NCBI GenBank assembly: GCA_027943245.1
Contig: JANDJZ010000085.1
Location: forward strand, 55,808-119,807
Source: Acanthamoeba sp. SK_2022b
Lineage: Eukaryota > Discosea > Longamoebia > Acanthamoebidae
Reading direction: 5' to 3'
DNA: 64,000 nucleotides
The position numbers and the translations under genes are program-made. Numbering within the stretch: position 1 is the stretch's first letter; each line of letters begins with the position of its first letter. Positions 1-9,000 of this stretch are shown here, one piece after another. Under the pieces are notes generated by a model. It ran no database searches. It was not told the origin of the DNA and saw only the letters and a program-made list of their open reading frames with translations.

Positions 1-849
1 CGCACTCGCCCCTCAAACCCAATGAAGGCGAGGTGTGGTTACCCTGTGGAGGCCCTCGACGCGGGTGACGTGGATGTCCTTCACCGCGAAGTAGGTGTGA
101 AGGGCCACGGTGAAGGTGAAGGCCGAGCTGCCTGTGTTCTTCACCGTGAACTCGGTCTCCAACGCCGCCTCCGCATCTTTGGGCGTGTGACACGCACACC
201 GCACCACAACACACATACACACACACGGCGGGAGTTACCTTTGAGCTCACGTCACAGCGTGCACACTAAGAGACACAACGCACCTCCGTGGGGTACGAGC
301 GCAACGCGGAAAAGGGCTTCGAAGTCGTGAGGCCACAGCTTCTTGGTGGCTTCGGATGAGCGCAGCGCGAGGGTCACCTCGCTGTCGGCGGTGGACGCCA
401 CCTCCCACAGAGCCGTGCGAGCGAAGCCGTGCTTGGTTAGCGGTCCCATATCGGAGAACTGGGGGAAGATGATTGGCACGCCTCCCCTGTTCACACAAGA
501 AGGTGACCACACGAAGAAGAGGTTGAGCAGGACCACACGGTAGCACGACTTGGAACCAGTAAAGCGTGCCTAATGGCCTTGCCCTCAGCAAAGTCAGCCT
601 TCTGGGACACAAACAGGAGGTCAGCGCCACCTGAAAGATGTGGTGTGTTGGTAAGTTGTGTGTCGATGATGTGACAAAAGAACAAGTAGGTCTCTGCAAG
701 GCACAGTTAAGATTAAAGCCTGTGGGTATACCTCGCTTGGGGATGAAGGAGGTGATGTGAGCGCCCAGCAAGTACACCTCTGCACTCGCTCCAGTGGTCG
801 CATGACCAATCACCACCCTCTCCAGTCCTCCTTTGCCCTTGCTTTGCAT
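1..849 (-). CDS. Glucose-6-phosphate 1-epimerase (aldose-1-epimerase family), 3' part cut off by window edge
   Basis: Interconverts alpha and beta anomers of glucose-6-phosphate in the cytosol. The spliced reading starts MQSKGKGGLERVVIGH at 849 and runs through GAHITSFIP, then LLFVSQKADF, then GGVPIIFPQF with GFART, and then FTVALHTYFAVKDI. All are hallmark blocks of the family; the catalytic His is expected in the ALHTYF block. Exons read as 849-732, 630-570, 486 to about 290, and about 180 to the window edge. The intron at 569-487 appears to use a GC donor (AG|GCACGC) because no GT donor preserves the conserved KAIRGGVP join. The C-terminal half, including the expected catalytic Glu, lies outside the window. 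Identity is confident; exon 3/4 borders are less so. Confidence 0.85.
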
Positions 850-933
850 ATCTTGTGGTCTTGTGTTGTTTTGTTTTGTTTTGTTTTGTTTATTATTATT
901 TTTATTTTCGGTTTGGGAAACATTTCACGTGAC

Positions 934-1398
934 TCACAGCTCGTCCCGCTGGTGCAGGTGGGCATACCACCCTTTCGCCTTCTCAAAAAAGAGCTCTCCA
1001 ACGGTGTGGTCATCTTCATCGTCCAGCTTTGCCTGCAGCTTCTCCTGAATCACATCGTTCATCGCCCACAACTGTGCCCAAAGCGAAGAGGTCAGTAAGA
1101 TTCGGAATAAACAACAAGTAGACCTTACTAGGGGTTGTATGTTTCGTTGGCCATCGCGGAAGAGGCTGTAGAGGGCAGCTTCGTGCGCAATACGGATGTG
1201 AGTGATGAAGCCGCAGAAGTGCGTGCAGGCAGGATCGCCCGGCGCTGGGGCTAGCCGCCTCTGGCACTTGTCTTGACAGAATTGCTCGAGCTTGGCCATG
1301 ACTCTGCCACTTTCCTTTCTCTCAACCGCTTCGCCTTGCACCACGACCGCCCCAGTCCAGCATAGCACAGCCAGCATCAACAGGGCGCCTTGGCCCAT
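934..1398 (-). CDS. Small secretory-pathway protein with signal peptide and C-terminal RDEL
   Basis: Two exons (1398-1129 and 1071-934) joined by a 57-nt GTAAGG...ACAG intron give about 135 residues. The start is at MGQGALLMLAVLCW, whose hydrophobic stretch ends near VVVQG and reads as a cleavable signal peptide; an upstream ATG in the same frame at 1476 would spoil it. Two CxxxC pairs (CQDKC, CTHFC) flank a proline-rich turn and suggest a disulfide-linked helical hairpin. The last residues are HQRDEL followed by TGA. RDEL is a known functional variant of the KDEL/HDEL ER retrieval signal, so an ER-lumen protein is inferred. I do not recognise the family and assign no reaction. It is divergent from the dehydratase gene, with only 60 bp between the two ATGs. 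Confidence 0.75.
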   Translation of the reverse strand: MGQGALLMLAVLCWTGAVVVQGEAVERKESGRVMAKLEQFCQDKCQRRLAPAPGDPACTHFCGFITHIRIAHEAALYSLFRDGQRNIQPLVRSTCCLFRILLTSSLWAQLWAMNDVIQEKLQAKLDDEDDHTVGELFFEKAKGWYAHLHQRDEL

Positions 1399-1458
1399 CT
1401 TTCTCACAAGATAAAAGTCTAAAGGAAAAACGGAGCTAATAATCATTTTATCTCTCAT
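1399..1458. promoter_or_regulatory. Compact bidirectional promoter / 5' leader region
   Basis: Only 60 bp separate the ATGs of two head-to-head genes. The stretch is AT-richer than its flanks and contains ATAAAAGT and CATTTTATC. Both 5' UTRs and core promoters must lie here or inside the neighbouring coding ends. Confidence 0.45.
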
Positions 1459-2619
1459 AATGTCGGCCGTGCGCAAGCAGCAGAGCGTGGAGAAGGGGAG
1501 TTCCTCTGGGGTTAAGCTCTACTTGACAGCATACAATCTTGCCCAAGCAGCTGGCTGGTAAGAGGCTCAGGCCACAACCTTTCTTCACGATCTAGTTATC
1601 TGTTGTTCTTAATTAGATCAACTTCAGGTACTATGTGTTCGGCAGAGTGGCTCTGAATCTGCTCGCTGGTGGCAGCTATTGGCAAACATGGCAACTCGTT
1701 GGTTCAGTGGTTGGTGAGTGCCGATTCTTCTTCACTCGCTGCTTTGCTTGCTCTTACCGTCGCAACAGTGGCTCTGCAGTGGGCGTCATGTCTCGAAGTT
1801 GTGCACATCGCCCTAGGTAGACCCGCTCCCCATCGTGGCCTGTCTTTGTCCATGGGGTGTGGCCTCACTCCACCATTCAGGCCTAGTTCGAGGTGGCTTG
1901 CTCCCGGCATTCGCCCAGGTCGTGGGCCGAAACCATCTCCTCTTGGCTGCTCTAGCGCCCATCCACGAGGTAAATCCACGGCCACATTTTCATCATCCAT
2001 TTTGGTGTTGGCTCGCCCCATAACCCCCAACTCGCAATAGGTGCACACACACTGGTTGGTGACGGCTCTCTTCCTGTCGTGGAGTGCGATTGAGTTGGTC
2101 CGCTATCCATTTTACGTCCTCTCGCTGTGGAACAGGTGTCCCTACCTCCTGGAATGGATCAGGTATCTCCATCCCTACTGCTCTGCCTTGTTCGATCCTT
2201 GATGTCTCCCCTTCACTTCCTCGTAGGTATACGTTGTTCATTCCACTCTACCCGGTAGGCTTCTCCGTGGAGTGTACGCACCATCTCGCCCCTTTATTGT
2301 GTGGGGTGGTCTTCTGATGGTGATTGCAGTGTGGCTGTACTGGGTGCTGCTTCCGTTCATCAACGCTCACGAGCTTTACCGATTGGCACTACCCAACAAA
2401 TGGAACTTTGCCTTTGATTACGCCTACTTTGTGGTTGTCTTCGCTTTGGTGGCCATAGCCTGTAAGTATCCCTCAGTTCTCACGTTGGCCTGATGACCTT
2501 TATTTAATCCACTTGCAGTCTTCCCCCAGAACTACTCGTACATGTTCGTGCAACGGAAGAAGAAGCTCTCATCACTGCCTCCCGCCAAGAGGAAGACTAT
2601 GTCCAAGTCCTCCCACTAG
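1459..2619 (+). CDS. Very-long-chain (3R)-3-hydroxyacyl-CoA dehydratase (PTPLA/Phs1 family)
   Basis: Third step of the ER fatty-acid elongation cycle: dehydrates 3-hydroxyacyl-CoA to trans-2-enoyl-CoA. It begins MSAVRKQQSVEKG and shows YLTAYNLAQAAGW, the family's first membrane block. The active-site block RYTLFIPLYPVGFSVE follows, with Tyr and Glu seven residues apart, matching the Tyr149/Glu156 pair of yeast Phs1. The final block is LPNKWNFAFDYAYF, then FPQNYSYMFVQRKKKL. The C-terminus is basic (PPAKRKTMSKSSH). About six exons; the clearest splice is GGATCAG|GTATCTCC to CGTAG|GTATACG. Multi-pass membrane protein, of normal family length once spliced. Confidence 0.92.
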
Positions 2620-2925
2620 TTGCTTGGCTTGGTGGCCCTCTTGGATTTGGATTGTACTAAAGACCAATGAGACGAGCTACAACGGCCTAAAGGCGAAGCT
2701 GATGACCTTTCGTTGCGTATTATGAGCCCTGATTGTGACTTCTTGAAACGACGATTGTGCTCCAACAAGGCACCAAGCACCCCAAAAAAGGCAGACGTGC
2801 CAAAAAAAGAGAGGGGTGCGTATTTTGTTGGGTAACCTTGGCCTACACAGCGACAAAGAAGCCTTGGAGTTCCTTGCGCTTGGACGTACAAAGAAGAAAG
2901 TAGCAGATACACAAAGACGGAGCAC
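2620..2925. other. Intergenic 2620-2925
   Basis: 3' flank of the dehydratase and 5' flank of the lectin gene. It holds short A-runs but I see no ORF, RNA gene or clear TATA element. Confidence 0.5.
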
Positions 2926-4661
2926 ATGGAAGGAGGGCCACCGTTCCTTCTTGGAGATAGGCACTGTTCTAAATCTCCCGCACGAAACGCGAGCGTAGCG
3001 GGCTGTCCGTCACGTCTCGTCTGCATCTTCTATTGCTTCGTTTCTATCATTGCCATTGCCAACGCCGCCACCTACCTATGCCCAGACGATTCATGGACCG
3101 CCGCCTTGCCAGCCGTCTCAGAGGGACCCTTTCGATGCTACAAACTACTCAACTCTACCTCTACATGGAACACATCGTGCGCCAATCAACAAGCGGGAGC
3201 CACTTTGGCCGTGTTCCAGAGCCAGAGCGAATTTGACACGGCGAAGTCGCTGTGCAACTACACATCTGTGATACCGGCCGACTGGTGCTACACGGGAGTC
3301 TACTCCCCCTCCGGCTCAACCAGCAGGACATGCTGTTGGACCTTCACTAATGGCGATAGCACTGACTGGCTGCTCAGCAACGGGGACGCCGTGTGGAACG
3401 ACGGAGAGCCAAACGATGAAGGAGGAATCCAGTTTTGTACAGTCTTGGGCTATCTCGACGGCCTAGTTGACGAAGTTTGCGATTCGGCCGGGCACGTGTT
3501 GTGCTCGATGTGGGCGTTAAGAGCATCACCGAGCCCATCGTCTTCAAACTTGCCCGTCATCACATCCGTGGCGAATGTGCAAGCCAACATCAGCACTGAC
3601 CTGCCCATTGTCAATCTCTCCGTGCCCACCACAAGTACTAGCTTTTGCTCTTCCTTTGCTCTTTTCAAGTACCTCTTCTGACTGAAGGTCACTCTCATCC
3701 TGCGTAGACTCGAGCAATAGCACTGTGAGCGTCACGTCTGCGTTCCAAGACGTCCAAGTCGGCTCCAACACGCCCTCCACCTTTGCCGGTAAACCCTTTT
3801 AAGCGTTAGCTAACTCCATTAACACCTTTGGCTAACTCTTTCTTTCGTTTGTCTGGCTCAACTGCAGCCGAGGACGTGTCAGTTCGGGTGGAGCAGCGAC
3901 CTGCATCGTCCAACTCGTCCACAGTCAATGACACCGTTGCCACCTACATCTACACCTCCACCCTTCCCGGCTCCTCCACTACGCTAGAGCAGTCCTTCGC
4001 CTTCCACAACCAGTCAGCCGAGGGCCAGTTCGGGTCGATGGGCTTCACCATCGGGGCCAGCACGCTCAAGTGGTCCATCAACCTCACGTCTTCCGCGAGC
4101 CCCTCCGATCAGCTCACCTTGCGCTACCGTCTCTCTGCTCTTGGCAACTCTTCATCGTCCGACGGAAGCGAGATCAGCCCATCGCATACTGTGGTGACGC
4201 GTCGAGTGGGAGTACCTCGAGCCAACATGACCACGTACTTCTTCAACTTGGTCACCACTTCTGCTTCTTCCTCAGCCAACCGGCAGCTGACTGCCCGGGT
4301 GGAGGTGTTCGATGTGGCTCTCGTCGACGGTCAGATGGCTTGGCTGGTGCGGCACAACGTGAGCCTTGCGAACTCATCGGGAGAGCTTCCGCAATACGTC
4401 CTGTCGCTCACCTTCCCGGCCTTCTCGCAGTCGCTCTTTTACGATCCCTCGCTCAACCTCGGCCTGCTGCTGTCCTCGCAGGGCCACTCCTCATCGAGCG
4501 ACGACTCCTATGTGATAGCCGTGGCGGTGCTGCTTCCCTTGGCAGCAGTGTTCGTTGTGAGCACCACCGTCATCATCCTCGTCTGGACTAGAGGCCGGCG
4601 AAAGCGCATCCGAAACCAAGTTCGAGAGAAAATACTGGAACACAACATGACTACTCTCTAA
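2926..4661 (+). CDS. C-type-lectin-domain type I membrane protein
   Basis: The N-terminus is long and basic, followed by a hydrophobic signal stretch (VCIFYCFVSIIAIANA). A C-type lectin domain then starts YLCPDDSW with regularly spaced cysteines, WNDGEPNDEGG and a final HVLC. The EPN tripeptide is the Ca-binding motif associated with mannose-type ligands. A Ser/Thr/Asn-rich region with many N-glycosylation sequons follows, then a beta-rich juxtamembrane module ending SLFYDPSLNLGLLL. A single membrane helix (about 4506-4580) and a short basic tail RGRRKRIRNQVREK complete it. Introns about 3637-3709 and 3790-3868 restore the frame (PTTNSSNSTVSV, then TFAAEDVSVRVE). The start is uncertain; another ATG or a 5' exon is possible. 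Its C-terminal module is shared with the gene at 16251-18621. Confidence 0.8.
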
Positions 4662-4860
4662 AGCTTCGTTTGATCTCTCTTGTTTCCGACCTGTTTCTCA
4701 AAGCTCTGAAATCATCACCATACAGTTGGGCACCAGGCATGGCTTTCTTTTTTTCTGCGCCTGTTTTGCGCTCCACCACCTGTTATGGGATAGCCCAGGT
4801 TTTTTCTGACACGCAAACAGACGGCATTCACCGATAAGCGGATCACAGGAAGCCTACAAA

Positions 4861-4917
4861 ATGCAACTCGTTGGGGATTCTATCATCTGCTTCGCCAACT
4901 TGAAAACAACAACATGA
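4861..4917 (+). promoter_or_regulatory. Upstream ORF whose stop overlaps the next start codon (ATGA)
   Basis: An 18-codon ORF starting MQLVGDSIICF ends in TGA at 4915-4917, overlapping the ATG at 4914 in the form ATGA. If the transcript begins upstream of 4861, ribosomes would have to terminate and restart or leaky-scan to reach the zinc-knuckle ORF. This arrangement is seen in the sequence; the regulatory role is inference. Confidence 0.4.
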
Positions 4918-5648
4918 GCAACAACAACGTCAACCAGAAGGCTTCCTCGACTGCCGACCAGAGGTGCTGGCTTTGCAACTCAGCTCACCACCTGGCCACC
5001 CGCTGCGAGGACAGGTGTCGCAACGTTCGCTGCGCCGCTCTCAAGCTGCGCACGCACTCGTGGGCTGAGTGTCCATTCAAGACGCAGCCCTTCTGCCAGC
5101 TATGCGGCGAGACTGGTCACACTGTGTTTGCGCGCGACTGCATCCACCGATGTCACGCACACGACAAGTGGGTCCACCTCATCCAGGACTGCCCTACCCG
5201 GTGCGACGATTGCGGCGCCAAGGGTCACAGGGCGCGATCGCAGGTGTGCTCTCTGAAGAGGGATCGACGGCCCAAGAATCTCCTCGACGTTGCCGCCTTC
5301 AAGGTTCTCGTGCCCGTGCCAGCGCAGGAGGTACCTCCACGACCTGTCCAGACACCGATCGCCAAGGTAACTTCTACCGAAGCTACGAAGCGATCTCAAC
5401 AGCAGGCTAAGCAGCAAAAGCAGCACGCGGCCGAGAGGAAGGAAGGAGAGGAACGGAGTATTAAGAAGGAGAAGGAAGAGAAGATGAAGCAAGCGCTGGC
5501 AGATCTGGAGAAGGAAAAGGAGCGTCTTCTGAAGGAGCTAGTGCAGCTCCAGTCAGAGGAAGCGGGCCTGCCGCCACAGAAAAAGCCCTTGGGCCATCGC
5601 GAGCTTGCGCAGGTGGGCCGGAAGACCCTCAAACAGTCGCGTGGATGA
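4914..5648 (+). CDS. CCHC zinc-knuckle protein with C-terminal coiled coil
   Basis: Single exon, 244 residues. The N-terminal 110 residues carry repeated Cys/His blocks: CWLCNSAHHLATRC, CRNVRCAAL with a following H and C, CQLCGETGHTVFARDC, and CDDCGAKGHRARSQVC. These are CCHC zinc knuckles as in RNA- or single-stranded nucleic-acid-binding proteins. A proline-rich linker leads to a highly charged helix (about 155-225) rich in Lys, Glu and Gln that should form a coiled coil. There is no retroelement Gag, protease or RT context, so a cellular RNA-binding role is more likely; the target is unknown. It is preceded by a short uORF overlapping the start. Confidence 0.75.
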   Translation: MSNNNVNQKASSTADQRCWLCNSAHHLATRCEDRCRNVRCAALKLRTHSWAECPFKTQPFCQLCGETGHTVFARDCIHRCHAHDKWVHLIQDCPTRCDDCGAKGHRARSQVCSLKRDRRPKNLLDVAAFKVLVPVPAQEVPPRPVQTPIAKVTSTEATKRSQQQAKQQKQHAAERKEGEERSIKKEKEEKMKQALADLEKEKERLLKELVQLQSEEAGLPPQKKPLGHRELAQVGRKTLKQSRG

Positions 5649-6000
5649 GAGCAACCACACCCGGCTGAGGTGGGGCTGGCTTGTACATAAACAGTCTCCT
5701 TTTACCAACACGAGAGGAAATTTCGTGACGACAAGTGGGGCAAACTGCGACTGCAAACTGTTGCGTTAGTACAGCTTTCTGGCTTCGAGCTTTACTCTTC
5801 ACCGCAACAACAGCTGCAGGGAAGCAGGACAGGGCTCGCCGTTGCTCGTGAAGGGAACCCACCTCCTGCATTCTGATGTACATGAGATGCTCCCCACGAC
5901 GTGTTAAATGATGCGATTAACATCAGTATGAGGTAGTATGATTTACGTTGACCTCCTTCCCATTTTTTATGTGTCTTGCGCCGCCGGCTACTGTAGCTGG
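5649..6000. other. Intergenic 5649-6000
   Basis: 3' flank of the zinc-knuckle gene and 5' flank of the E3 ligase. An in-frame ATG at 5938 precedes the chosen E3 start by 21 codons. I see no other feature. Confidence 0.5.
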
Positions 6001-9000
6001 ATGGGCAACGAGCACTCCAAGCCGCGCCGACGGCGGTTCCCCGTCGCGACCGAGGCTGAGCCTGCCAAACAGCCACCGGCAGCACGGCATCGGCAACGGA
6101 GGCAGCAACGGGACAGCGTCATTCTGGAGGAGGGGTGGGTCATCGTAGACGACGGCAACCCTGGGGACCGCAACTCTGGCCGCTCTGGTCGTGTTCTTCA
6201 CGACATGAGACAGCCTGACAGCGAGGCTGAACACGACGACGGCGAACTGCAGAAGAAGAAAGGCAAGGAAAAGCAAGAGAAGGTGAAGAGTCCAGCACCG
6301 GAGGAGCCTTGCCAACATGCTGGTGGGAAAGCTGATCATCGACACAAGGCTATCAACGGCGACATCATGAATATGGACAAGCTGCTCCAGGGAGACGACC
6401 CGATAGTGGGCGATGATGCTGCCGAGCCTGGCGCTACAGCGGAGAAGAAGGGCAAGCGGAAGGAATCCAAGGTCATGAAGAAGGGACGCAAGAAAGACAA
6501 AAAGAAGAAGGGAAAACAATCCCACAAGAAGAAGGCTAAGGGGAACAGCCTGGCAGTGGGGATAGCACTCGACGGCGGTGGCGGCAGCAGGGAGGACGGC
6601 GGAGCCCACAATGTGGTTCACAAGGAATACGACGACCTTCCCGATCTCGTGGCCGAGTTTGATGAGGCCAATCCCGGACCAGTGCGGATCGACAACGCTG
6701 CCGATGTCGAGAAGCACCCTCACATCAGAGCGGCCGCACTCGAAGAAGAACGAAAAGAGAAAGCGAAGGAAGGGAAGGAGGAGTTCGACATTATTTTCGC
6801 GCAAGAGGAAGAGGATAAGGCAGAGAGGGAGGAGAAGGCTGAGGAAGGCTTAGAGCAAGCCGTTCTTCCAGCCCCGCTACCCGCTAGGTCGGACGGCGAA
6901 GGCCTGGAGAGGGAAGTCGAGGACGTGGACGATGCCTTCATCGACCGATATCTCGCCCAGCTCTGCGAGCCGGAGGTGGGTGCCGCGAAGGAGGAACAGA
7001 AGGAGCAGACCTGTATTTCGTGCGCCCGCCACTACCCTGCCGCCTCTCCGGTAGCGCGAGGCCCCTTAATCGATTGTGCTGTGCTGTGCTGTGCTGTGCT
7101 GTGCTGTGCTGTGCTGTGCTGTGCTGTGCTGTGCGTTTTCGCGAACTGACTTTCCAATCTGACGGTTGGGTGTGTGCTTGCGCGAAGGCGTTCTATCCGC
7201 TGGCCAATTGTTCGCACGCCTACTGCATCGACTGTCTGTATAACCATCTGGAGCAGCAATTGATACGCATGGAGGCGGAGAGCAACGCCGAACCGTCCGG
7301 GAAGGGCAAGGAGGCCGAAGCCGACATCGGCTTTGAAGATGAGTGGGCAGCGGCCGAGAAGCACGAGCGGCTACGTAAAAACGGCGACAGATCTAATGAC
7401 GGCGGCAATAGCAGCAGCAAGAACAAGGATCTCGCCTTCAAGTTCGTGTGCCCTCACCCGACGTGCGGTTCCGTGATTTCCATCGACGACCTCAAAGCCG
7501 GCTTCGATGTGTTCGGCATCCTGCTCGCCAAGGAGATCCAGGAGAGTGGCATAGTCGAGGACGACGCTGGTACACCCGTGTTGGATGAGAAGCCTCAACC
7601 AGAAGCGGGCGAGTCTTCCGGCGTGTGTGACCAATCGGTCGACGTAGGCGGCAACGAGCTGGACGGGAGCATGGTCGAAATTGACCTGGCGGACCAACCT
7701 CGCGAGAACGAAGACCCGGCTGGCCTGCGTCCCGACGGTGATGCCGAACAAGCCACGCTCAAGCGGGGCAACAAGCTGTCAAACTCGCTCAGGCTGTTCC
7801 TGGAGAACAACGAGGGCTACGTCCTGTGTCCCAACGAGAGCTGCGGGATGATCTTCGAGCACCTGCCGCCGACGGCCGAGGAGAAGGCCTACATGAAGAA
7901 GCAGCGGCCCGTGGACAACGACGGCGAACCAATCCAGGGCGATGCGCTGGAGCACTACTTTGATAAGCGATTCCGCTGTCGCGACTGCGACACCGTTTTC
8001 TGCTCCGAGTGCAAGGTCGTTCCCTACCACCCGGGCTTCACATGCGCCGACTACAAGAGCTACCTCGTCGCCCAGGTTTCCTCACTTGGCTTGTTTGATT
8101 TTGCCCACGCGCGCTCTCCCTGTTCGGTTCGTCTCAAGCTCTCTCTCTCTCTCTCTGCCTCCGTGGGAGCAGCATTGCTTTGCGTGCGACAAGGTGCTGC
8201 GCGGGAACGTCTTGCCGTACCTCCCGGAGGACTTCATCGTGCGTGACGATGCCACCGAGGGCAAGACGGGAGGCAACGATGGCGAGTTGTCGTTAGAGGA
8301 CGCCGACAAGGGCAAGGAGAAGGACAACGAGGGTGGCGGCGGCGAGGCCGAGGCCGCAGAAGCGCAGCGCTTCAAGCCGGTCTTCCGCCAGTTCGAGAAG
8401 CAACTGCCCGAGGTCAAGGAGGTCCCGGGGATCTTTTTCTGGAAGAAGCGGCGGCTTCTCAAGGAGCGGCAACAACTCGAGCTGGAGAAGCGAGAGCACG
8501 AGCGACGGGAGGGGGCGCGCGTCGCGCTCGAGATGATCGAGTACGAGACACTGCGCAGGCAGATTGAAGACCAACGCCTCGCCGAACGCAAGCTGCGCGA
8601 ACAGAAGCACGCGCAGGAGCTCGAGGAGAGGCGCAAGCGCAAGCGGGTCGAGATCCTCGAGCGGCTGCGCGATGGAGAGGTGGCCGACGTGTCGGCCGTA
8701 TACGTGTGCGAGCGAGCCGAGTGCAGGCGCGAGGTAGAGAAGCGGTGCCTGTGGAAGCACAAGGAGTGCGGTCACCCGTGTCACGGAGTCTACAACGAGC
8801 AGACCTGCCTGCGCTGCCTCTACCCGGCCTGTGCCGGAGATGGGTACCTCTTTCTCTTCTGATGTGAAGTGCTGGCCGTTGCTGTGTTGTCTCACTCGCT
8901 AATGGGCACACATGCAGACAAACCAAGGACGACTACTGCAACATCTGTTGGGTAGAGGACCTTGGCTCGAAGCCGAGTGTCGCGCTTGGTAAATACGCCT

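Noticed and set aside
4914..5648. Retroelement Gag, because of CCHC knuckles
   Set aside because: No protease, reverse transcriptase, LTR or poly-A-flanked structure nearby; coiled-coil tail and single-copy context fit a cellular protein.
5923..6804. 293-codon minus-strand frame with hydrophobic stretches
   Set aside because: Antisense of the Lys/Glu-rich N-terminus of the E3 ligase, which gives Leu/Phe runs by complement; not a membrane protein.
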